Positions 54,830 through 64,000 of a stretch of DNA of 64,000 nt are shown piece by piece (the first letter of the stretch is position 1; each line of letters begins with the position of its first letter). The translations under genes and the position numbers were made by a program. The notes under the pieces are model-generated. The model ran no database searches. It saw nothing but the letters and a program-made list of their open reading frames with translations, and was not told the origin of the DNA. This DNA comes from Owenia fusiformis (Eukaryota > Annelida > Polychaeta > Sabellida > Oweniidae), in assembly GCA_903813345.2 (NCBI GenBank), contig CAIIXF020000011.1, forward strand, positions 35,496,166 to 35,560,165, in the 5' to 3' direction.

Positions 54830-57800
54830 CCTACTTATAGATGTCTCTTGATAATTGATTGTATGTTTGGTGTAAAATATTGTTAAAAACTGTTAAAATG
54901 TGTCATTTGTTTGTATATAAAATGGTAAATTAAAAATCAATAAAGTTGTATGTATATGTATGAATATTTTGACTCTTTTTGTTTATTCAGCCCTTCTCCT
55001 TCTCTTGTCAAAATGAAGCATTGTAACTCTTTAAAATTCAAATAATTTTCTTTATTGAAAAGTACACTTCCCTCAATTCAAAAAATCATATTCTGTCTTG
55101 GAAAGTACACTGTCTTCCCTCCATAAGTTTGGCAACCTGGATCAGAGCTCTTTACGGAGGTCAGTTGGAATGTGATCTGAATTCCTTCAAACAACAAACA
55201 AAATTAGGCAACAATTCATCATTGATTCATTACTTTGTTTTTCCCCAGTTTTGATGGTATCACCTACAGCTCAAACACCAATACTAGTAGTCACCAAGTA
55301 GATGAAAATATTTTCAAATAATTTCAAGGCCCCATGTAAAGTTCAAGCCAGTCTACCAATTGTTATCAAAATGTACTCTCAGACTTTTCATTTCAATGTT
55401 CACTGTTCAAAAAATCATGAATTTATTTTGAATAAAATGTTCAAAGTTACACATTTGTATAACAGACATCCAAACCTATTTTGTGTTGAAAAAAATAAGT
55501 AAAATTGGTTGAAAAAAAGCTTGCCTGATCTTTAGTGAAAATAATTTGTTTTACAGTGATTAGTTCCAGTGTGTCTTATCTCTGTCCAGCTACATATGGG
55601 TTTAAACATTTCTATTATGCACACTCTCAGAAATATTTGCATTGAAGGTGCCAGAACATGGGAATGGAGAGCAGTTAGATGAGCTCACACTTTGTTAGAA
55701 ATTCACAATGTACAGGGGCGTAGCCAGTATCTCAAATTAGTCAAAGAAAAATAATAGGCAACGCATTCACACTTTTCTAAATTATTTCTGGTTTAGTCAG
55801 ATTTTCCAAGATTTTGGCGAGGCTGTGCCAATGTCCCATGATATATAGGAGGCATTCAATAATAGGTTAGGAATTATTGTGAAGATATATTTGCCAGAGT
55901 TCACAAGGGTTGAAAACTGGATTGCCCACTAATATCAGCATTCAGTCCATTGCCCAATAGGCAATTTATTTTTCCCTTATTGCCTAAAGAAACCGACTGC
56001 CAGCGAGTTTAGGAGCATGACTCACATTTGACACCTACTTCTTGTGTTGGTCAATGCAGTAAAAATACTCATTTAACTAATTTAGCAATGTTGCTACAGT
56101 TTAGTTTGTCACAACCTTTTACTTTAATTTCACTAAAAAAATCAACATTTTCCACTAACAAGTCTCCATTTATCCACTCCCTTCAACTTCAGGTCTTCAT
56201 CATTTTTCTGTGATTTTTCATTAGGTTTTCTTGTTTAATTAAGGCTAGGGCAAAAAATTACAAGTCAATTTCTAAGGTGAATTGAATATTTTTTTCAAAT
56301 CTGAAATAAACATACATCAATGAATGAACATAAATAAATAAATGGGTTCATCATGTTTTTATTGTTATTTGTTCACAGTCAAATACATTCATTTAATCTA
56401 TTGACAGCATATCATCTATCATTCAACGTCATACAATGACTGAAAGGTAGAGAAATGCGGAATAATGTCCATTGTAAAGAACATATTCACCTTCTAACTC
56501 ATATTGCTTCAGTTATTTATCTTGAACAGGTGTCATATCACATGAAATTACTAAACAATCTAGTACATGAATTGTACATAACACTGACACAATGGGCACA
56601 CTGGTCCCTACAGCAATTTAGCTATTTTCAGTAAAATTGACCAGCCGTGAATTCCTCTTCAATGGAAAAAAAGATATGCTAAAATGAAAAAAACTGGAGG
56701 TTTGTTCAGGATTGGGCTATTTGGAAGATCAATGAGGCACCAATAAACAGAAATTCAATTTTTAAAGGCCTTGTATTAAATGGGTAAACCATGCATAATC
56801 TTGAATCAGGCCAAGCAAAAAATATGAATTGACTGCTTAACTTGGAATATGTCCTACCTCCCCATTTGAAGAGTCATCATGATCAATCAGTGAGGGAGTA
56901 GTGAGTTAAAAGGGATTTCTTTGCTCCTTCAAGGCGACCCATATATCTTTGCCAGCAACTGAGAATTACCTCGAATGTTGTCCAATTTGCACAAGTTATG
57001 CTTTCTGTCAAGTCATTCATAATATTTGATATATCTCTCAAATGTGTTATGTGCCTCTTCAAATACATCGAACAAATTGCATCTCTATAACAGAGCATCT
57101 TTCTCGGGAAAAGCCAAGAATTCTGCGATTTGAAATACCCTGCTTGCATTGAATGTTGACCTTATTCCTCTTACACATTTGGAAGACTCAGGATGGGTGT
57201 AAGATACATTTTTGAGAAAAGGTCTGTTTAAAACAGAAATATTGTTAAACAGGATGGCACACTAAAATACAAACCCTCTCATTTTAGAATAACTCTGATG
57301 GAATCTCCTAATTTTGTATTCGTATAGTGCTCAATGCATATGAAATATATGAAGTATCATGTTAACTGTAATTGTGTTATCTTTGGTGCAATGAACATCA
57401 TGAAGTAACTCGTCATTAGCCTAATGCTGTTTTTCCGAGTCAATCTAGTGACATCTCCCACAAGCAGTCAAGGTATTAATAGCACAGCCAATTACAATAT
57501 GGAGGTTCTAAACTGTAAGCTAGACTTTCATTTTATGAGTGTTAGCAGATTTTCATTTGCCTCCACTTGTAATGAACCATGTTCAAGCTGTTTTCTTTGA
57601 AATTGAACTGAATATAACATGTGGAGTTTCTATTGCAATCACAGTTGGAATAATTTCATGATATAAGTTATATAAAAAGGTGAATGGTCTGTTATATGGG
57701 CCCATACAGGAAGAATGGTGTGTTATTAACTTATATGGGCCCATACTGGATGAATGGTGTGTTATTAACTTATCTGAGCCAATACTCAAAGTGGATGAAT

Positions 57801-57900
57801 GGGGTGTTCATTTGTTATACAAGTCCATTTTCACCATAGGCAAAATGTCTGTTTTATTTAGTCCATATTCTAAGCATAGGTGAATTGTGTGTAATATATA
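54830..57900. other. Intergenic DNA between convergent SSU72 and NUS1
   Basis: No coding exon recognised. A truncated copy of the TTAA family-B element (CAAGGCCCCATGTAAAGTTC, from about 55328) is present. A short tandem repeat of ~45-bp units with TATATGGGCCCATAC occurs at 57690-57800. Confidence 0.4.
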
Positions 57901-57923
57901 AGGCAAGCCTACATTTCTCTTAA

Positions 57924-58756
57924 AGGCCCCATATAAAGTTTAAACCACTTTGGCTTATATTGTAGTCTTACCCAATGTTATGAAAGTGTGATATGTGAAA
58001 CTTTTTTTTTTAATTTCAAAAAGTGGTTTTTGATAGACTTTTTGTTCCAAAATTTGTGAATTTATTTAAAACCAACTTTTAAAGGTCACTCATATCTTCT
58101 AATTAGCAACAATTCATACCAATGCATAGCATTCATACTCCCGTGTTTTTTGCCGAAAAAATTAAGAAAATCGGTTCATAAATAAGCGAGAAATGAACTT
58201 ATCAGTGCATGAAAATGGTTCTGAGAAAAATGCATTTCAAAGTTTTAGTTCTCATAGAAACCAATGGTACAATGATATCTAAAACATAATTTATTCTTCC
58301 TTTTAACCTGGTTAGACAATCAACGCTGGTTTTTTATGAAAGTCTAGCATATTTAAAAAAGATTGACATCGAAAAAAAAATTTCAATTTTTTTCAAAAAG
58401 TTTTTGGTACCTTAGTGACATCACTAATGTTTCAAAATATTTTTGATATGCTAAAACATTGAAGTGGCCCATTAAATATGGCATTCTACTATTGAAATAG
58501 TGTGTCCTTTGTTCAACCTTTGCATTGGTGTTAAAAAGATAATCTTTTTTGAAATGCATTAAGAAATATTTGATGATTAAGAAATTTCAACTTTTTTTGA
58601 AAAATGGCGGGAAATTTGAATATTTGAGAAATGAAATGCTCACAACTTTTTTTTCAAAAATTTTTTTTTGTTCAAAAATCTCTAAAATCACTTTTTAAGT
58701 CCTGACAAATAGTAAATGAATGATAAAAAAATATTTTCAAACTTTAGACGGGGACT
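57924..58756. mobile_element. TTAA-target non-autonomous element (family B, copy 2)
   Basis: It begins AGGCCCCATATAAAGTTT and ends in an inverse resembling it (AAACTTTAGACGGGGACT), with TTAA at 57920-57923 and 58757-58760. It shares internal blocks with 17274-18414. No ORF. Confidence 0.78.
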
Positions 58757-59001
58757 TTAAAACTAACACCTTTCTCATGCCAGTTATCGCACAAAGTTTG
58801 TATTTTTCAGACCTTCCTTGTAGGCAGCATTCCCCACAATGATATAACAGGCAACAATAAAACTACAAAAATGGCTGGAATCTATTTCAACACCCTCTCC
58901 ATTAATCCATACAAAGGTGATTCAGTGTGCATGTACATTGTACTATGTTCTATGATAATGGTGATGAATTCTCCTTTTTATAACATTCATTCTAAATTAT
59001 T

Positions 59002-62000
59002 CTATTTGCCGAATCGTTGTTCTATATTGCCGTAAGATTGCAGAGCTAGTAGAAAACTAGTGTAGGAAAACTTGTGGTGACTTGAAATGGACCTGGAAGA
59101 ATAAAAAAAAATGACAGAGTATCTTATCATTTTCAGTGTTTTTATGAACAAGGCGAGAATAATACTAATATACATGTATAAAACCTGACATATGGATTGG
59201 CACATTTTAGCATTTTTAATCTTTTTAACATGGAAGTCAATGGCATATTAAATAAAAAATGGGACCAAAAAAATGTCTACATTGGGAGGTGTTCAGTTTA
59301 GAGAGGTATTTGGATATCCATGTATTTCTTACTTTTATCTAAACATTCAAGATAATAGTAATATTCAGCTGTGTTTGAAAAGTATGCATTTTATATTAGT
59401 TTAAAGTTTATTGATCAAGATAGGGGAATTCATAATTGGAGTAATCCGAAAATGAATAATATGGACATGATACAGAATCAATAGTCTCTGAATATGTATT
59501 ATTAATTCAAGTGGTAGCCTTAATGACGAGCCATTTTAATAATGAGCAAACATTGAATAAACAAAGTACTAAGTATTTAACTTATGGAAACAATTTTTGC
59601 AAGAAATTTTGCACAAGATAAAGGAGACCATTTTGAATTTGAATGTGAATTTGGAAATCCCCTCTATATTTAGAGGATTATAAACCTGTGTCATAAGAGA
59701 TGTTGGCAAAAAAAACATTTTAGCCACAAATGCATTTGAACAGATGGGTGGCCATTTTCAAAAAGGGTGGCCATTTTGAATTGAGTGACCATTTTGAAAC
59801 TTTCCTCTTAAACATTGTGGTCTTACTACTAGCCACAAGGCGTCAACCTTCTCTATACTATTTAGGATCATAAGCTCACTTATATTTTCTCATTCTAAGG
59901 AGGTTTCACATTTTTATTTCACAGTATTTCACATTTTTTACTCAAATTATAATTTAAAGTATTTCTCATTTTATGCTTACAGTTTTTCACTTTTTATCTC
60001 AAAGTTTTTCATAATTTTACTCATGGTACCTTACATACCTAGCATAATAGTTCATATGTTAAATACTTACAATATTTCAGTAAGACGTAACTGCCAAGGC
60101 ATAAAACCTAACATCGACTCTGTTTCTCCAAATCTTAGCACTAAATCAGGGTCTGGAAAGCCAGACTCATCTGAAAAGAGTATAAAATCTGTTAGTACAC
60201 TAGAATCCCCATAACAAATACGTTACTTACACTGAAATTGTCGATTCTTCCCATATAAAGCCAATCTTATTATATGACAGGCTGATTGGCTCAATGGGAA
60301 ATACCACATAACAAAAGATTTCTCTCATTTAAACATAAAACAATGAATCATGTTTTGAAAATTACATGCACATATAAATCTTCTCAATGTTGCATTTTAT
60401 CATACCTTGTAAAATTGCATCTATATTATGAGGGACTATATCTTCTTTTTTGTATGTTTTAGTCGCAACTCCCTGACATAGTTTTCTGGCTGTTGTGACT
60501 ATTTTATTTCGTCCATCATATATGGAATGAAGCTGTATATGGGTAGAGTTTGGTTGATATCCTAAAAAAGAAAAGCCGGGTTGGGTATAATAACTTAACA
60601 TTTTTCACAAAGACTGCATCCAATTCCAAGCTTTTTGAATGAAATATCATCAATTTCAAACCAGATTTGGTTACATGTGCTCCAAATTCTTTTGATTTTT
60701 GAATGAAATATTTTTCGCGTTTTAAAGAGTTAGACAGTGAATGACGTTAGACGAAGCAAGAGATTTGCCAATTGTGATGTGAAATATTGCCTTCATGTTT
60801 TCTTACCTATGTCTTGAGGCTTGGTATTGTGTGAATGTATGTGAGCATTGTAGTTTTTGTAATCATATCCTAGATGTTCTTTGTTGCTTCTCTTGATTTC
60901 TTTCCTTAAATTTTCTTCATTTCGTTTAAAGTTCCCTGAAAACAAAGCAGCTTCATGTGAATGAAAAATTGTCTATTCATTACCAAAATTCAATAATGAA
61001 AGTGGACATGACATATCATAATACAAATTGGGGGTCTCTGCGATTGCTCGTTATTGATCGAGCAATTGGTAAAAACATGAGCGTATCAATATCCTTACTT
61101 GAATATCAAAGATTAATTGTATTGTTTCACCATATCTTAAAACAATCATTAATACCAGCCATTAATACAATGCCCATTTCAACATTTTTTTGCCAGAAAT
61201 CTCTGTCATTCTAAGTATTAGGATATCATCATGTTGGAAACATCATCAGAATGCGCTGTTCTCTCATTTGCTTTTAATTATGCAGGCAATCATTTTAAAA
61301 GACTGCTTCTCTAGTGGTTAACTTGATAACACTTTGAGAAACTTTCATTCATGAGTATTTTTTCGCGCGTGATCATATTAAGGTGCAGTGATACTTAACA
61401 GGAAATGACAAAACAGGAAGTGACAAAAAAGTAACCCGCGGATCAACTTAATTCGTGTTTCAAAGGTCACTATTATTCAGCTGTCCATTTTCAAAATCGA
61501 ACATGGCTCTCAAAGTGAGTAATCTTAATCACTTCGAGAGCCATGTTACATTTTGAAACTTATGGCACTTCAAACGGGGAAGTGGACAGCTGATTAATAG
61601 TGACCTTTGAAATCGAATTAAGTCGATCAGCGGCCTACTTTTGTTCTCTAACTATGTTATACATCATTATCATCCTTCTGTGCAAGTATTGGAGCGCTGA
61701 AGTACTTCCTTTTTGATCAAGACTTGTAATTGTTAGTCGAGTGAATGTTTTTACTGCCAAATTCCAATATGGCGTTTTCTGCTCTGACATTTTCGTAAAT
61801 CTCCGGAGGTTGTCCGAACTTAACTAATTCTCAAAATTCATTTCGTTCGTTGCGTATCTCACTCCTAGCAAACCGCCATATTGGAAATGGGTCTAAAAAA
61901 CAGTCACTCGATGAACAATTTACAAGTCTTGATCGAAAAAGAAGTATTTCAGCGCTCTATTACTTACACGGATTGATGATACTGATGTAAGACACAGTTA

Positions 62001-63166
62001 GATACCAAAAGTAAGCCGCTGATCGACTTAATTCAATTTCAAAGGTCACAATCATTCAGCTGTCCAAATGCTCTGTGGGAAAGCTATTATATCAAAATCC
62101 AAATAGCTTTCGCAGGAAGTAGGAGTAATCTAGATACACATCCCTTTAGTTTTGTATATTTTACATTTTGTATACTCCATGGGCCTTCAATTAGAAGGGT
62201 ATGCAACTCTGTGTAATAACATGAGACCTTCAAAATGAGCAATGCCATGCTTCCCTTTTATGCGTAATATTTCAAAAAGTATTAGATAAATGTATATGTT
62301 TTAGTATTATTTTGATTAAAAATCAATTTTCAAAGGGATTAAAGCATAAAATATATTCAATCTCATGTAAAAGTAAACAAAAAAGACCAATAAGAATAAG
62401 AGGTATCAAGATGTTCTCTTCAAGTATTGCATTGTGGGTAATTATTCAGGAACACATTCCAATAAAAACATAATTTGTGGGAGAATGTTCACTTTCTGTA
62501 TTGTCATAATTATGATGAATTCCATTTTTTATTAAATTATTAACATATATGTAGATAATCATGTTTTCATTTTTGAGTTATTTCTCTTAATCATCCATAA
62601 AAAGTACAAAACAAGATTTTCTTGGAATGTGTACATTCTCCAATTTTGAAAACCCAAAGGCAATGCTTATGTATGAAATATGGGAAGTTACCTACCCTTC
62701 TAATTGAAAGCCCATGGTATACTCTAACTACTTATGTATGGCATCTTGAAAATTCTCTCGTTTTTAACATGGGAAATCCTCACTTCAGCATATCCAGGTG
62801 TCATTTATTTATGGCGAGCACTGTACTAGCTGACTGACATGAACAGTTCCGAAAGTTCCACAAGGATATGTGAGTAGAATACTTACCATGCCTATCACAG
62901 ACTGTTATATGGTTCACACCCATTGCCATCGCCCATACAATTATATTAGCTACATCACTGAATGATACTTCATGCTCATAAATAAGCAGTCCTAAATGCA
63001 ACGGTCTCTTTTTGAGCCCTGAAACGTCCTCCTTGAATTTTTGACTTGTTGTTTTTGTGTTCTTTATCAGGCCAGGAGACAGCAAAACTTTGTTCAATTT
63101 GTGCATGCATGTTCGCAATAATCCTAAGAAATGTAGCATACGCAGTATTAGTCCATATAACACCAT
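59002..63166 (-). CDS. NUS1: NUS1 (Nogo-B receptor), dehydrodolichyl diphosphate synthase subunit, complete, 5 exons
   Basis: NUS1 pairs with DHDDS in the ER membrane to form the cis-prenyltransferase that makes dolichol for N-glycosylation. Exons in transcript order: 62887-63166, 60807-60935, 60406-60561, 60071-60170, 59002-59092. All have AG/GT borders and fit in phase to 251 aa. An in-frame TAA lies just upstream of the ATG at 63166. Seen: a hydrophobic N-terminal anchor (L-H-F-L-G-L-L), [21 protein letters not shown] in the place of the vertebrate [35 protein letters not shown], and the C-terminal E-Q-R-F-G-K with the catalytic R-x-G motif. It is shorter than human NUS1 (293 aa), mainly at the N-terminus. 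Intron 1 contains foldback repeats. Confidence 0.95.
61405..62070. mobile_element. Nested foldback elements in NUS1 intron 1
   Basis: An inner hairpin (61450-61625) has arms TTTCAAAGGTCACTATTATTC / AATAGTGACCTTTGAAA with CTCTCAAAGTGAGTAATC / TCACTTCGAGAG at its tip. A larger palindrome (61620-62055) has GATCAGCGGCCTACTTTTG against CAAAAGTAAGCCGCTGATC and, inside, GCGCTGAAGTACTTC against GAAGTATTTCAGCGC. The GACTTAATTC…GGTCAC arm occurs three times. Confidence 0.8.
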
Positions 63167-63617
63167 GCTAACTTCTTATTTGATAAAATAAGTCAAAAAT
63201 GAATATGATGAAAAATTTTCATGGCAAGACGAACAGACACGCCGGCAACTGCCACGGAGCAAATAGAGGGCCAGATGGAGAGTTTTGATTGGTTGATTTT
63301 TTCTGCCCAAATACTCTAAAATGATCAAATAAATACAATCGAAGTTCAAACCTTTAGAGATGTAAATTCTATGACACATTTATGAAACTTGAGTGAAAAT
63401 ATGTTGGATTCAATTTATTTTACAACCTAACGTTACCTGTAAAAGTTGGATAACGCGGGAAATTCAAAATTTGTTAAACTTCCAAACTTTTTTGGCACTC
63501 GCTTGCTCTTTCTCTCTGTGTTGATTCTTAGTCTGAGAAACTTTGGAAGCTGAAATGTTCTTTCTATATCCATTATTTGTCCATCCACGTCTGGTATGTG
63601 TAGTTGATATGTAACAC
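63167..63617. other. 5' flank of NUS1
   Basis: No other gene seen. This interval should contain the NUS1 5' UTR and promoter. No clear TATA box was recognised. Confidence 0.35.
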
Positions 63618-63802
63618 TGGCAGATCCAGAAGCTAAGAAGGGGGCCAACATTTTGGGTCAGGAAAAAATTGGACCCAATTTTTGAAAATTTAAGGCCCAT
63701 TTTTTAAAAATTATGAATTAATTATAAAATCATTGGGCCTAAAAATTTTAGGGGCCCTAAAAAAATTCTTGGCCATTTAAAGGGGCTGGATCCGCCAGTG
63801 AG
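63618..63802. mobile_element. Short TIR element, CACTGGCRGATCCAG termini
   Basis: CACTGGCAGATCCAG at the left and CTGGATCCGCCAGTG at the right are inverted copies bounding about 185 bp of GGCCC-flanked AT-rich sequence. The family also occurs at 11395-11630. GTAAC lies at or near both borders, but a clean target duplication is not certain. The termini are of a type found in hAT-like elements. Confidence 0.65.
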
Positions 63803-64000
63803 TAACTCAGTATACGAAGTGACATTTAGAAAATCCCTAATGAAACTGGTTGTGAAATAACAATTGTAGTAGTATAGTACTAAGTTGTATCCTCCCTGTC
63901 GTTTGTCTAAATTAAACCAACATTGTTAGGACTTTACTCAAAATATTTAATTATTCTATTGTTATTTGGACAATCAGTGTCTAAGGCAGAGTTAATTGTC

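Overview
This is animal nuclear DNA. It is AT-rich, its genes are split by GT/AG introns, and it is dense with short non-autonomous transposons. The protein set (a NOX2-type NADPH oxidase, an intronless cGAS-like/Mab-21 enzyme, TMEM138, NUS1, SSU72 and an orphan type II glycosyltransferase-like protein), a tRNA-derived SINE and CR1/L2-type LINEs point to a marine invertebrate. A mollusc such as a bivalve is my best guess, but I cannot fix the species.

Layout: 314-1720 (-) is a single-exon cGAS-like receptor. 3223-4214 (+) holds the last two coding exons of TMEM138; its 5' exons were not found, so the cGLR may sit inside a TMEM138 intron. 4215-11160 is intergenic DNA with several MITEs. 11161-50362 (-) is one complete NOX2-type oxidase gene spanning about 39 kb. 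I read it exon by exon: 15 coding positions, 570 aa, with two interchangeable versions of exon 6. Its 14.8-kb intron 12 contains a second gene on the opposite strand: a two-exon glycosyltransferase-like gene at 16001-23278, whose own intron carries a LINE. 53464-54045 (+) is an intronless SSU72 phosphatase. 59002-63166 (-) is the complete five-exon NUS1 gene (cis-prenyltransferase subunit).

The most unusual structure is inside the oxidase gene, where several exons seed tandem arrays. Most of exon 3 plus its splice donor is repeated 33 times at exactly 118 bp (40985-44878). The splice acceptor of exon 5 is repeated about 28 times as a 22-bp minisatellite (34212-34836). The front part of exon 6A plus its acceptor is repeated nine more times at about 147 bp (31471-32730). 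An 18-bp minisatellite abuts the donor of exon 6B. Exons 6A and 6B are each 101 nt, in identical phase and homologous in protein, so including both would shift the frame; they look mutually exclusive. The gene is therefore full of decoy splice sites copied from its own exons.

Two genes have likely innate-immune roles (cGLR sensing and the NOX2 oxidative burst). TMEM138, NUS1 and SSU72 are housekeeping genes. Everything else I could classify is repeat: hAT, TTAA-target, pogo-like and mariner-like non-autonomous elements, foldback elements, SINEs and LINE fragments.
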